NCBI GenBank assembly: GCA_027854065.1 | Contig: JAQGEF010000013.1 | Location: forward strand, 1-64,000 | DNA length: 64,000 nucleotides | Direction of reading: 5' to 3' | Source of the DNA: Polluticaenibacter yanchengensis | GTDB taxonomy: Bacteria > Bacteroidota > Bacteroidia > Chitinophagales > Chitinophagaceae | Shown here: piece by piece, positions 19,301-27,849 of the stretch | How positions within the stretch are numbered: position 1 is the first letter of the stretch | Layout of the letters: the number at the start of each line of letters is the position of its first letter | The notes under the pieces: model-generated | Seen by the model: only the letters and a program-made list of their open reading frames with translations | Told to the model about the DNA's origin: nothing | The model's database searches: none | Made by a program: the position numbers and the translations under genes

Positions 19301-19717
19301 AACCAGCATTTTATTATTTACCAATTGGGTAAAGCCGCCTACATCATCATTTAACTCGTTGCCCAGACCCACGTTAGAAGCCTGCATATCCTCCCAGCTA
19401 TTGTACAGTATAATGTTGGAGCGTATCTGCATACCTACTTCAGTAAACTTCTCCAGTTCAGGCAATTCTTCTTCAGCTATCTGCAACACGTATTTGGCAA
19501 GCTCCAATCCGCCCTGGTTAAAATAAACATTAAAATCTTTGCCTTGATAAAATCGCCAATTATATTTTCTGTATTGAATTCTGTTTTTTCCAAATTCAAC
19601 TGCTGCCACCTGGGCATTTAATGAATCTGCAAAAGCCAATAAAAAAATAAATAAGCCGCCTATTCCAATTTTATACTTTCCTCGCATACAATTTATAAGG
19701 GCCTTATTCCAATTCAT
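16310..19717 (-). CDS. Outer-membrane protein: peptidase-MA-like domain, TolB-like propeller, C-terminal beta-barrel
   Basis: 1135 residues. A signal peptide ends near ADSLNAQ; M11 (MRGKYKIG) is an alternative start. Residues about 50-290 resemble a peptidase MA-like domain with PKWLTDGYVAYAAQNW, but where the family has HExxH this protein has IREGIARIL (about 151-160), so catalysis is unlikely. Residues about 310-600 contain repeating propeller strands of TolB/WD40 type (SPNYPIMSWDGKGTKLSIVY, ILFASNRPSAD). The C-terminal 400 residues are rich in alternating aromatic strands and end YFSLGLDF, a terminal Phe as in outer-membrane barrels of the Omp85/surface-antigen type. Function is unknown; a role in envelope assembly or export is inference from architecture. 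Confidence 0.75.
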   Translation of the reverse strand: MNWNKALINCMRGKYKIGIGGLFIFLLAFADSLNAQVAAVEFGKNRIQYRKYNWRFYQGKDFNVYFNQGGLELAKYVLQIAEEELPELEKFTEVGMQIRSNIILYNSWEDMQASNVGLGNELNDDVGGFTQLVNNKMLVYFNGNHADLRIKIREGIARILVDNKLFGENLGEIAGNATLLDLPKWLTDGYVAYAAQNWSVPLDDKLKNSLLALEYKNFYDFANKEPLLAGHAFWNFLANNYKKDNVSYFLYLAILYKNVNQASQRVCKKKFKDVLSEFMEKEVERYEQDIRKRRNYPKGTNTLVEDVDNNKDYFHFTPNPNRRSYTYAVTEYKKGRYKVQLFKNYVSKKILIKNGVRVAKHERSPNYPIMSWDGKGTKLSIVYWESDKVRLKVYDMNTDGYTYNQELPFDQVQDAQYYLDQNRLILSAVKNGHTDIFIYYIKEQKVEQITDDVWDDLDASFVSFPNKYGILFASNRPSADAATSDTTLPGKNTYNIFMVDVEKKGGFRQITQLTNMSRGDARYPTQYNMNHFTFVGAENGVANRYAGFFTTKAAGLDTLYMIGDEILRNPDYKEIDSTLKAWNRTEPDSIGIIAITKDSTYAFPLTNYASSLLESRIAGDNGQVSEVIQQSGMKMLYRLRVDSMNLIRRNVNARPTNYIKGIMDKEKEALGNAKYYQNTKQPASEVPKPANNNFVSEFDNETKDSGSIFNPYAVEKKSDRVSALESAKLYKYKLKFSNDMVMAGVTNNMILNRYQPYAGGAGPINLNNDNNLSFALLASLSDVMEDYRITGGVKPGTNFKDNEYFVNFQNRRRRVDWGAGFYRSSRSIQYSNGYPGKILTTIYQANASYPFDVVRSLRLSAAARLDKFLVNAVDDATLHVEDQMAKYGNLRLEYVHDNAVKKAQNIYNGLRYKVYGEVISSLGKPAPGEKRQFTYVMGADARYYYPIYRNFIWAVRGAMDLSWGQDKMMYYLGGIDSWISPKFNRFPLPDNTQNYIYQTLAVNMRGYKQNLANGNNAAVINSEFRLPVFTTLLNKPINNAFLRNFQLTQFIDFGTAWNGIVKNIQRPEQIFTTNDQNNPVTIKMRAGGVGPFAGGYGFGARSVLFGYLLKFDAGWPMSGFFQQKPVLYFSLGLDF

Positions 19718-19997
19718 ATAATTCGTTATTTAAATAATATACTCTAAAGATAGTTCAGAAATGCTAAAATATTCAAACATTCACTAAATAAGCCAATCAA
19801 AGCCTGATTTAAGTTTATTTTGTGTAAATCAGCCTGTATCTCAAACGAAAATTTCCAGCAAATCTTGTACCGCCCTCGCAAAAGGTTCCCGTTTAAGATT
19901 ATATTGGAAACTTATTTTTTGCAAAATGGCGTTTCTGTGTAATTATCGCTTATTTTAGCTAATACTAAATCTCTAAATAACCAAAACTAATTGTTTT

Positions 19998-20729
19998 ATG
20001 AACAGATCTCTTTACAAATGGTATAGTCCCAACTTAAGGCAGGAAATGCCAATAGCCAGTTACGGCCATTACGGGTTTTCTTTATTGTTAATTCCTACTG
20101 CCGCAGCAGATTATTTAGAGTATGAACGTTTTCATTTAATAGAAGCACTGGCGCCGCTCATTAATGCCGGTAAGCTAAAAGTTTACAGTGTAGATAGCAT
20201 CAATAACCAGAGCTGGATGCACCAAAGCATGGAAGGCGCGCATAAGGCCATCCGCCAGAATGAATGGAATCAATACATTTTCGAAGAGGTAATTCCGTAC
20301 ATCAAACTGAATTCAGGGCACGATACTCCAATATATGTAACAGGCGCCTCATTTGGTGCTTTACATAGCATGAACCTGTTCTTAAAACGTCCCGATTTGT
20401 TCAATGGTGTAATAGCCATGAGCGGTGTTTATAACCTAATGGAATATACCAAAGGCTATTATGATGAGCAGGTATTTTTCAATAGCCCCGCACAATATGT
20501 GCCAGGTCTAAGCGATAACTGGTACCTGGACCATATCCGTAAAAGCAATCATATTCATATTTTCAGCGGGGAGGGCAGTTATGAAGATCCGAATGCAGCC
20601 CGCTATTTTGGAAGTGTTTTATACAATAAAAACATCAATTACGACCTGGAGATATGGGGCGCAGAGTGGCCGCACGACTGGCAAACCTGGCGTACTTACC
20701 TGCCATATGTCCTGTCGCATAAGTTTTAA
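19998..20729 (+). CDS. Esterase family alpha/beta hydrolase (EsteraseD/PF00756 type)
   Basis: 243 residues with nucleophile elbow GASFG (S118), preceded by the strand TPIYVT, and a C-terminal WPHDW (H226) as catalytic His. The acid is probably in GEGSYEDP (about 191-198). The layout matches small cytoplasmic esterases of the esterase D family, whose substrates range from formylglutathione to sugar esters; specificity cannot be read here. No signal peptide is seen. The gene is divergent from the large outer-membrane protein gene with 280 nt between them and is followed by an intergenic repeat element. Confidence 0.85.
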   Translation: MNRSLYKWYSPNLRQEMPIASYGHYGFSLLLIPTAAADYLEYERFHLIEALAPLINAGKLKVYSVDSINNQSWMHQSMEGAHKAIRQNEWNQYIFEEVIPYIKLNSGHDTPIYVTGASFGALHSMNLFLKRPDLFNGVIAMSGVYNLMEYTKGYYDEQVFFNSPAQYVPGLSDNWYLDHIRKSNHIHIFSGEGSYEDPNAARYFGSVLYNKNINYDLEIWGAEWPHDWQTWRTYLPYVLSHKF

Positions 20730-20741
20730 TAAATACAAATT

Positions 20742-20950
20742 TGGGCGTGCCCCTTTGCTGCCGTTTCAAAAGTAAGTTTCCCTGGAAATTGCTTTCCTTT
20801 TCAATGCCGGCAAAGGGTCGGGCTATACGCAGTACTCCCGTGCGGCGCAACAGTTTTAGTATAATTGTTGCGCCGTTTTGGCTTACAGCACTTGTACACG
20901 CCGCCGGGGGTACTTTGCTGCTATCCCTCACGCAACTCCGAAGCCGCTAG
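20742..20950 (+). repeat. Structured intergenic repeat-like element (GGGCGTGCCC type)
   Basis: GC-rich, non-coding block starting TTGGGCGTGCCCCTTTGC, with the complementary GGCAAAGGGTCGGGCTAT about 75 nt later. A perfect 10-bp hairpin, CGGCGCAACA / TGTTGCGCCG (20843-20875), is followed by TTTT and could also terminate the esterase gene. I recognise the GGGCGTGCCC ... GGGTCGGGCTATACGC pattern as common in Bacteroidota intergenic DNA. Only one copy is in this window. Confidence 0.5.
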
Positions 20951-21355
20951 TTCAAAAAAAATGTTGCATTCATTCAGCGCCATCTTGCGGCAAATGATTC
21001 TCTGTATATATGGCCTTTTGGCTATCTTTTTGAGCTAACCGTTAAACAAATAACAGCATCCAGATATCAGGATGCTGCCACAATGAAACATGATGCCTGG
21101 TAAACCATAAATTGACGCACTGGCATTTGCTTGTAAACTGTGTCATCCAACCCTCAAAGCAATCAATCACAGAGAACCCCGGTTTGAAAGCCATAAACCT
21201 TAACGATTTCCATAACGGATAACTCATTTTTTTAAAATAACTTTATCGCAGTTACCGCTTATGGAGTTATTTGCCGGTACATAACAAAAAACATTTCAGT
21301 TAATTATAAATTTTGCAAATTGCCTGCAAGCAGTTTCCAGTAAAAGCAAACGCGA
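20951..21355. other. Intergenic region upstream of porX
   Basis: A 61-codon minus-strand frame at 21042-21227 has unusual Trp-rich content and I do not accept it as a gene. Nothing else structured was seen. The promoter of porX should lie in the last 100 nt, where TTTTGCAAATTGCC is the only suggestive sequence. Confidence 0.4.
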
Positions 21356-22909
21356 ATGAGTGTAAAAATACTTTGGATAGACGATGAAATAGAAAGCCTG
21401 AAAAGCCAGATCATTTTTTTACAAAATAAAGGCTATGAAGTAGCCAGTGTAGCCAATGGTTTTGATGGTATCGATTATGTAAAAGAAAACCCGGTGGATG
21501 TCGTGCTTTTAGATGAAACAATGCCCGGCATAACAGGATTGGAAACGCTGGCAAAAATTAAAGCCCACAATAATACGATTCCCGTTGTAATGATTACCAA
21601 GAATGAAACAGAAAACCTGATGGAAGATGCCATTGGCAGCCAGATCACGGATTACCTGATCAAACCGGTAAATCCCAACCAGGTATTACTGAGCCTTAAA
21701 AAAATTATTGACAATAAACGCCTGGTAAGCGAAAAAACCACCATGAGTTATCAGCAGGAATTCCGGAACCTGTTTATGGACTTAAACAGTAACCCCGATT
21801 ATAACGGTTGGATGGACATATACAGGAAACTGGTTTATTGGGAAATGGAAATGGACAAGAGCGACAGCCCGGAAATGCGTGATGTTTTTCAGACTCAGAA
21901 AGATGAGGCAAACACAGAGTTCTTTAAATACATCAGTAAAAACTATGCAAAATGGTTACAGCCAAAAAATGAAGATAAGCCAATACTGAGCCATACTTTA
22001 TTTAAAAACAAAGTAGCACCAGTTCTTAAAGATGGTACCAGTACTTTTTTTATACTCATAGATAATCTGCGCCTGGACCAGTGGAAAGCCATACAGCCCA
22101 TATTCTCAGAAAGTTTCAGGATGGTAGAAGAAAGCAGCTTCCTGAGCATTTTGCCAACGGCCACACAATATGCGCGTAACGCTATTTTTTCGGGATTAAT
22201 GCCTGCCGATATTGAACGGAAATTTAAAGACGAATGGAAGAATGATGACGAAGAAGGAGGCAAAAACCTGTTTGAAGAACACTTCCTGGCAGAGCAGTTA
22301 AAATCACTTGGTAAAGGCGATTTAAAATACAGCTATACAAAAATATTAAACCATGATGCCGGGCAACAGTTAGTAAATAATATACATAATCTGTTGAAAA
22401 ACGACCTCAACGTTATTGTTTACAATTTTGTGGATATGCTGAGCCATGCCCGAACGGAAATGGAAGTGCTGAAAGAACTGGCAAATGATGAACGCAGTTA
22501 CAGAAGTCTTACTGTTAGCTGGTTCAATCATAGCCCTTTACATGAAGCATTGAAGAAAATAGCCGATAAGAACATACAGATTGTATTGGCAACGGACCAT
22601 GGCAGCATACAGGTAAAACACCCGGTAAAAGTGGTAGGAGACAGGCAGACCACTACAAATATCCGTTATAAACACGGTCGTAATCTTAACTATGAAGCAA
22701 AAGATGTACTGGCCTTTAAAGACCCCAAAGAAATAGGCTTACCTGTTCCAAATATCAATAGTAGCTTTATTTTTGCGAAGGAAACAAACTTTTTATGTTA
22801 CCCGAATAATTATAATTACTACGCTAATTTTTATAAAAACTCATTCCAGCATGGGGGCGTCAGCTTAGAAGAAATGATTATTCCTGTAATATATATGCAA
22901 CCAAAATAA
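21356..22909 (+). CDS. porX: PorX-type response regulator with PglZ domain
   Basis: 517 residues. Residues 1-120 form a receiver domain with acidic pocket D9-D10, phospho-acceptor D53 in VVLLDETMPG and K103 in DYLIKPVNP. Residues about 205-515 form an alkaline-phosphatase-fold PglZ domain with metal-site candidates D236 (LIDNLRLDQW), D360 and H364 (NFVDMLSHAR) and D414-H415 (LATDHGSI), plus T268/T270 in LPTATQYARN. This receiver-PglZ fusion is the architecture of PorX, the response regulator that with histidine kinase PorY controls the type IX secretion system. No porY is in the window, but a T9SS-tailed protease is. It is followed at 10 and 17 nt by gatC and an ABC ATPase, so co-transcription is likely. 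Confidence 0.92.
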   Translation: MSVKILWIDDEIESLKSQIIFLQNKGYEVASVANGFDGIDYVKENPVDVVLLDETMPGITGLETLAKIKAHNNTIPVVMITKNETENLMEDAIGSQITDYLIKPVNPNQVLLSLKKIIDNKRLVSEKTTMSYQQEFRNLFMDLNSNPDYNGWMDIYRKLVYWEMEMDKSDSPEMRDVFQTQKDEANTEFFKYISKNYAKWLQPKNEDKPILSHTLFKNKVAPVLKDGTSTFFILIDNLRLDQWKAIQPIFSESFRMVEESSFLSILPTATQYARNAIFSGLMPADIERKFKDEWKNDDEEGGKNLFEEHFLAEQLKSLGKGDLKYSYTKILNHDAGQQLVNNIHNLLKNDLNVIVYNFVDMLSHARTEMEVLKELANDERSYRSLTVSWFNHSPLHEALKKIADKNIQIVLATDHGSIQVKHPVKVVGDRQTTTNIRYKHGRNLNYEAKDVLAFKDPKEIGLPVPNINSSFIFAKETNFLCYPNNYNYYANFYKNSFQHGGVSLEEMIIPVIYMQPK

Positions 22910-22919
22910 ACAAACGACC

Positions 22920-23210
22920 ATGGAAGTTAATACCGGATTGATAGACCATTTAGCACATTTGTCCCGACTGAATTTTACTGAAACGGAAAAGGAAACAATG
23001 AGAGGGGATTTAGAAAAAATGATAGGATTTGTAGATAAGTTAAATGAAATAGACACTACAGATGTAAAACCGCTGCGCCACATGAGCGAAGCAATGAACG
23101 TGTATAGGGAAGATGTTTTACAAGGTTCTGTCAGTACAGAAGAAGCCTTACAAAACGCTGCTTTAAAAAGCGAAGAGTTTTTTAAAGTACCTAAAGTAAT
23201 TAATAAATAA
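22920..23210 (+). CDS. gatC: Asp/Glu-tRNA amidotransferase subunit C
   Basis: 96 residues. GatC holds GatA and GatB together in the amidotransferase that converts Glu-tRNA(Gln) or Asp-tRNA(Asn) to the amidated form. Family features are [19 protein letters not shown] near the start, [20 protein letters not shown] in the middle and [11 protein letters not shown] at the end, which wraps around GatA. gatA and gatB are not nearby, a common arrangement in Bacteroidota. It starts 10 nt after porX. Confidence 0.93.
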   Translation: MEVNTGLIDHLAHLSRLNFTETEKETMRGDLEKMIGFVDKLNEIDTTDVKPLRHMSEAMNVYREDVLQGSVSTEEALQNAALKSEEFFKVPKVINK

Positions 23211-23227
23211 AACCAACGCACACCAGT

Positions 23228-23947
23228 ATGATACCTGCCGGCAAACCGATAATTGAAGTAAGTGAGCTCCGTAAAAGTTATTTTATGGGCAAAAATGCAG
23301 TAGAAGTATTAAAGGGCTTGAATTTAACGATCTCACAAAATGAGTACGTAGCATTAATGGGGCCTTCCGGTTCCGGCAAAAGTACGCTGATGAATATTCT
23401 GGGATGCCTGGATTCCCCTACAGCCGGTAAGTATGTTTTAAATGGGCATGATGTCAGCCGGATGGAAGACGCCGGTTTAGCCAATGTCCGTAACAAAGAA
23501 ATCGGTTTTGTGTTCCAGCAGTTTAATTTATTGCCGCGATTATCTGCGGTAGATAATGTTGCATTACCATTGATATATGCCGGTATTGGTACCAAACAAC
23601 GCCGGGAAATGGCATTGGAAGTACTGGATAAAGTAGGATTAGGTTCCCGCGGGCATCATAAACCGAACGAGCTAAGTGGTGGACAGATACAAAGGGTAGC
23701 TATTGCCCGTGCGTTGGTCAATAATCCGTCAATCATCCTGGCAGATGAGCCTACCGGTAACCTGGACACGAAAACATCAATAGAGATTATGAACCTTTTT
23801 ACCTCAATCCAGGAAGCTGGTAATACAGTGGTTTTAGTAACACACGAAGAAGATATCGCAGCTTATGCCAAGCGTGTCATACGCCTGCGTGATGGCGTGA
23901 TAGAAACCGATACACTTAGCGAAGTAAAAACAGTAGAACACGTTTAA
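23228..23947 (+). CDS. ABC transporter ATP-binding protein (LolD/MacB type)
   Basis: 239 residues with Walker [10 protein letters not shown] (45-53), Q-loop glutamine in [18 protein letters not shown], signature LSGGQ (149-153), Walker [13 protein letters not shown] (169-180) and switch His in VTHEED (H206). The [16 protein letters not shown] stretch and the TGNLD ending are typical of the MacB/LolD/FtsE group, which drives lipoprotein extraction, peptide efflux or division. No permease gene is adjacent, so the partner must be encoded elsewhere. It starts 17 nt after gatC and is followed by a strong hairpin. Confidence 0.92.
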   Translation: MIPAGKPIIEVSELRKSYFMGKNAVEVLKGLNLTISQNEYVALMGPSGSGKSTLMNILGCLDSPTAGKYVLNGHDVSRMEDAGLANVRNKEIGFVFQQFNLLPRLSAVDNVALPLIYAGIGTKQRREMALEVLDKVGLGSRGHHKPNELSGGQIQRVAIARALVNNPSIILADEPTGNLDTKTSIEIMNLFTSIQEAGNTVVLVTHEEDIAAYAKRVIRLRDGVIETDTLSEVKTVEHV

Positions 23948-23966
23948 ACTTTTTTATAGCAATAGT

Positions 23967-24001
23967 CCAATGCCCTTTTGTCCGCTGCAAAAGGGCATTG
24001 G
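23967..24001 (+). terminator. Terminator-like hairpin ending the porX-gatC-ABC operon
   Basis: CCAATGCCCTTTTG / CAAAAGGGCATTGG is a perfect 14-bp inverted repeat with a 7-nt loop. The T-run behind it is weak. Confidence 0.7.
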
Positions 24002-24244
24002 CATTTATAGCATAATCCCAACCTTAATTGCCTGGTCGAAAATATAAGTATATGATACGCTCAATACAGATGTGTAAAAATATCCCTGTTGAGTGTAAAA
24101 AAAACGATATGTATTTCTTTTATTTAATCTTTTCTAATGAAAAAATGATTTATTTAATTGAATGTTAATAAATTTAATATATATAGAATGTTTTTTAATT
24201 TATTTGAGTTTTAATTTGTTATTTAACATTTTTTAATCTTGCTG

Positions 24245-24275
24245 TTGTTAAATTAACATTAAAATCGTAAGTTTG
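24245..24275 (+). promoter_or_regulatory. Promoter of the SusC/SusD operon
   Basis: TTG at 24245-24247, then 20 nt, then TAAGTTTG at 24268-24275: a full match to the Bacteroidota TTG / TAnnTTTG promoter. The predicted start near 24282 leaves an untranslated leader of about 145 nt, which contains a small hairpin AACTCTT-CTA-AAGAGTT (24376-24392). No ECF-sigma or riboswitch signature was recognised. Confidence 0.75.
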
Positions 24276-24426
24276 TTTATACTGTTGGATTTTAATAAGA
24301 TGAATTATTTCCGGTTTAATGTCCGGATTCTATGAGATAAATGGCCTAAAACGAACTTGAACGTATAACCAAAATAACTCTTCTAAAGAGTTAAACTGAC
24401 TAACTGTAAAAACAAAACAATAATTT

Positions 24427-27400
24427 ATGATTAAAAAGCCACTACTAAGTAGTGTTGGCTCTGTAATGTGCATATCTGAATGCACAAGAAGCCACATTCG
24501 TAAGCAATTTCTAAATTATTTTTTCTTAATGTTTTTTATGCTTTTGGGTATTATAGCCAGTGCCCAGAACATTAAATTCAGCGGAAAAGTAACCGATTCA
24601 AAATCAGCACCCTTAGACGGTGTTAGTGTTGTTGTAAAGGGCTCCAATACCGGAACAACAACCAATGAGGCAGGTTTTTTTGAGATCAGTGTACCTGTCG
24701 GCAAAGAGCTTGAGTTTTCTATACTCGGGTATGCTACAAAAAGATATAAGATAACAGGTAAGGAATCCAATTTTTCAATTGTACTGGAAACAGAAGAAAA
24801 AAGTACAGTGGATGATGTTGTAATAACAGGTTATCAGAATAAAAAGCGAAGCACATATGCCGGTGCTTCTTCCACAGTAAAAGCAGGAGATATAAAAGTG
24901 GCAAGCCTTGGTACGTTGGACAAAATGTTACAGGGGCAGGTAGCCGGTGTGGCTATCGAAAATACTTCATCAACATTTGGAACAGCGCCAAAAATAAGGG
25001 TACGCGGCAGTGCCTCCCTAAGCGGCATTAACGAGCCGTTGTGGGTATTGGATGGTGTGCCTTTGGAAGCACCGTTAAATATTGTACCTTCTGAATTATA
25101 CGGAGGAAATGCACGCAATCTTTTAGCCAGTGCTTTATCTAACGTTAACCCGGAAGATATAGAGGACATTACCGTTCTGAAAGATGCCACTGCTACTGCA
25201 ATGTATGGTACCCGTTCTGTAAACGGAGTAATTGTTGTAAATACAAAAAGAGCTAAGAAGAATACGCCTCTGCGGGTGAACTATACCATGAATGCAACGC
25301 TCAACCTGAAACCTTCCATCCTGGATTTTGATGTTTTAAACTCCAAGGATCAGACGATTCTGAACGAGCAGCTGACAGAGATCTACCAGGCAACATTGAT
25401 GAACTTTACAGCTAATACCACCGGGGCCTATACCAAGCTGCTGGACCAGTATAACAGAAGAGAAATTACTGAGTTGCAGTTCAGGGAAAAAGTACGGGAT
25501 ATTAAACTTGTAAACACCGACTGGTTCGATGTTTTATATAAAAATTCCATACAACATCAGCATTCTGTAAGTATGAGCTATGGCGGTGAAAGAAATGCCA
25601 CCAGGTTATCTTTCAGCTATTATGATGACCCGGGTAAAATGTTGGGCGAGAATACAAAACGTTATACCGCCAATATGGTAAATACGTTGCAGGTAACAGA
25701 TAATTTCTCAGCAGAAATTATGCTGAAATATGCACGTCGCGACCAACGTAACTCAGGCACACAAGTCAATCCTTTTACATACGCCCGCGATGCCAGCAGG
25801 GCAATGCGTCCTTATGATGATGAAGGCAAGCTGGAATATTACAGGAAAGGGTTTGCGCCGTTCAATATCATTAACGAGATCAATAATAATTACATCAACC
25901 TGAGCAATAATGATTTCCTCGCTCAATTAAATTTAAACTACCAGATCACTAAAAATTTAAAATTCACCACCTTAATGAATACAAGATACTCAGAGTCTAA
26001 TATCAATGAAATTCAGACAGAGTATTCCAACTATGCGGCACAATTCAGGGTAGATGATTTTAGATTGAGACAAAACAGTGAGAAACTGTATAAAAGCCCG
26101 GGAGCTCCTTCGTATGAATTGCCACAGATTGTATTACCGGAAGGTGGTATTCTGGATAAAGAAACCGCGTCCTCTAAATTTTACACTTTACGCGGACAGT
26201 TTGAGTGGTCTATCATCAATAATGATAATCATAAGCTGGACTTGTTTATGGGTTCTGAAATTACGCAGAATAAACAGTCCACAAACTTTGCCCGTAATTA
26301 TGGCTACAGAAGTGAAAGTAAAACATTTGCATCAGCACCTTTGGCTTATGAAAGGCTTTTGTTAAGCACCAGTTTACCGGAAGATGAAAGAAGGATGTAT
26401 AACGGCAGAAACTTATTACAAGGTACATCAACCTACATTACAGAATTTACCAGGAATGCCGTTTCATATTATGGTAGTATGTCATACAGTTTTAAACAGA
26501 AATATAATTTTGACGCTTCCTTAAGAAATGATGCGACGAATGTTTCAGGCCGTTCTTCACGAAACAGGTTCTTGCCAACATGGGCTTTAGGCGCATCGTG
26601 GAGTATCAGTAAAGAGCGTTTCATGGAATCTGTAGATCATGTACTGTCAGATGTTAAGGCACGTGTATCTTATGGTTTAAGAGGCAATGCCGGTTACAGA
26701 GGCCCGGATTTGATTGCTTACTACGAGAATATTATCCGTTTATATCCTGGTTATAACACTACCGGTGTCAATATAGTAGAATCAGAAAATACAGCGCTGG
26801 AATTCGAAAAAGAATATATGTTCAGTACCGGTATAGACTTTACCCTGTTTAAAAGCCTGGACTTTACTTTAAACTATTATTCCCGTAAGAACTTTGACCT
26901 GGTAGGTTACAGACCGGTTCAGACATCTGCAGGTTACCTGACAAAATTATTTAACTGGGCAGATATGAAAAATGAAGGTTATGAGGCATCGGTTAATATT
27001 CGCCCGATAAAAATAACCAGGGATTTCAGATGGTCAGGTATGTTTAATGTTGGGTATAATAAAAATACCGTATTGTCCGATTACCAGGGAAATAATCCTT
27101 CCGTATATAATGTATCTGTCGGAAGCGGGTTTCCTATGCTGGGCAGACCTATGACCGGGCTGTACTCATTCCAGTTTGCAGGTTTAAATCACAGAGGCTT
27201 ATCCACCTACTACACGTCTAAAGGTGATGTCGTAGACGGCTTTATTGAAAGTGACCGTAACCTGTTAAATGTAGTGTACCAGGGTAGCAGGGACCCGCTT
27301 TATTCAGGTGGATTTGCTTCTAACTTTATGTACAAAAACTTAACCGTTGGTGTGTCTTTTGTATTCAACGCAGGACATGTGGTGCGTAAGGCAGACTTTT

Positions 27401-27828
27401 ACAGAGGTAATACCATTAGTGGTTTATACAGAGATGATCAGAATATTAACGGGGACTATGCTTACAGATGGCTGGCAACGGGCAATGAGGCCTATACCCA
27501 GATTCCTCGCCTGATATTACAGGATGACATCAATGACTACAATAATGCAGGGTTTTTCAATGCTTCAATCTTTGCCGCCTACAATATGTCGGATATAAGA
27601 ACAGTGAAAGCCTCATATTTAAGAATCAGGAATGTAACAGCTAACTACAACTTTGGCAAACTGGCGCAAAAGTTTAAAATGCAGAATTTAGTACTGGGAA
27701 TGGAAGTATCAAATTTAGCGGTATTTGCTTCTAAAAAACTCAAGGGAATGGACCCGGAAACACTGCTTACAGGTTTAAATACACCTCCGGTACGTTCAGT
27801 AACACTAAACCTGTCTGCCACATTTTAA
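24427..27828 (+). CDS. SusC/RagA-family TonB-linked outer-membrane transporter
   Basis: 1133 residues. The SusC barrel imports oligomeric nutrients with its SusD lid, energised by TonB. A long N-terminus with a hydrophobic segment (about 30-46, FFLMFFMLLGIIASAQ) is the signal. A carboxypeptidase-regulatory-like domain follows (FSGKVTDSKSAPLDGVSV, about 51-125), then the plug with the family hallmark NPEDIEDITVLKDATATAMY and GTRSVNGVIVVNTKR (about 241-276). The rest is barrel strand sequence ending LNLSATF. No STN domain precedes it, so anti-sigma signalling is not suggested. It is the first gene of a four-gene operon whose third product is a predicted zinc hydrolase, pointing to a peptide or protein substrate rather than a glycan. 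Confidence 0.95.
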   Translation: MIKKPLLSSVGSVMCISECTRSHIRKQFLNYFFLMFFMLLGIIASAQNIKFSGKVTDSKSAPLDGVSVVVKGSNTGTTTNEAGFFEISVPVGKELEFSILGYATKRYKITGKESNFSIVLETEEKSTVDDVVITGYQNKKRSTYAGASSTVKAGDIKVASLGTLDKMLQGQVAGVAIENTSSTFGTAPKIRVRGSASLSGINEPLWVLDGVPLEAPLNIVPSELYGGNARNLLASALSNVNPEDIEDITVLKDATATAMYGTRSVNGVIVVNTKRAKKNTPLRVNYTMNATLNLKPSILDFDVLNSKDQTILNEQLTEIYQATLMNFTANTTGAYTKLLDQYNRREITELQFREKVRDIKLVNTDWFDVLYKNSIQHQHSVSMSYGGERNATRLSFSYYDDPGKMLGENTKRYTANMVNTLQVTDNFSAEIMLKYARRDQRNSGTQVNPFTYARDASRAMRPYDDEGKLEYYRKGFAPFNIINEINNNYINLSNNDFLAQLNLNYQITKNLKFTTLMNTRYSESNINEIQTEYSNYAAQFRVDDFRLRQNSEKLYKSPGAPSYELPQIVLPEGGILDKETASSKFYTLRGQFEWSIINNDNHKLDLFMGSEITQNKQSTNFARNYGYRSESKTFASAPLAYERLLLSTSLPEDERRMYNGRNLLQGTSTYITEFTRNAVSYYGSMSYSFKQKYNFDASLRNDATNVSGRSSRNRFLPTWALGASWSISKERFMESVDHVLSDVKARVSYGLRGNAGYRGPDLIAYYENIIRLYPGYNTTGVNIVESENTALEFEKEYMFSTGIDFTLFKSLDFTLNYYSRKNFDLVGYRPVQTSAGYLTKLFNWADMKNEGYEASVNIRPIKITRDFRWSGMFNVGYNKNTVLSDYQGNNPSVYNVSVGSGFPMLGRPMTGLYSFQFAGLNHRGLSTYYTSKGDVVDGFIESDRNLLNVVYQGSRDPLYSGGFASNFMYKNLTVGVSFVFNAGHVVRKADFYRGNTISGLYRDDQNINGDYAYRWLATGNEAYTQIPRLILQDDINDYNNAGFFNASIFAAYNMSDIRTVKASYLRIRNVTANYNFGKLAQKFKMQNLVLGMEVSNLAVFASKKLKGMDPETLLTGLNTPPVRSVTLNLSATF

Positions 27829-27849
27829 ACATTTAAACGACTTTAAATC

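Noticed and set aside
21042..21227. 61-codon minus-strand frame before porX
   Set aside because: Trp- and His-rich composition unlike neighbouring proteins, no Shine-Dalgarno or promoter, no recognisable motif.
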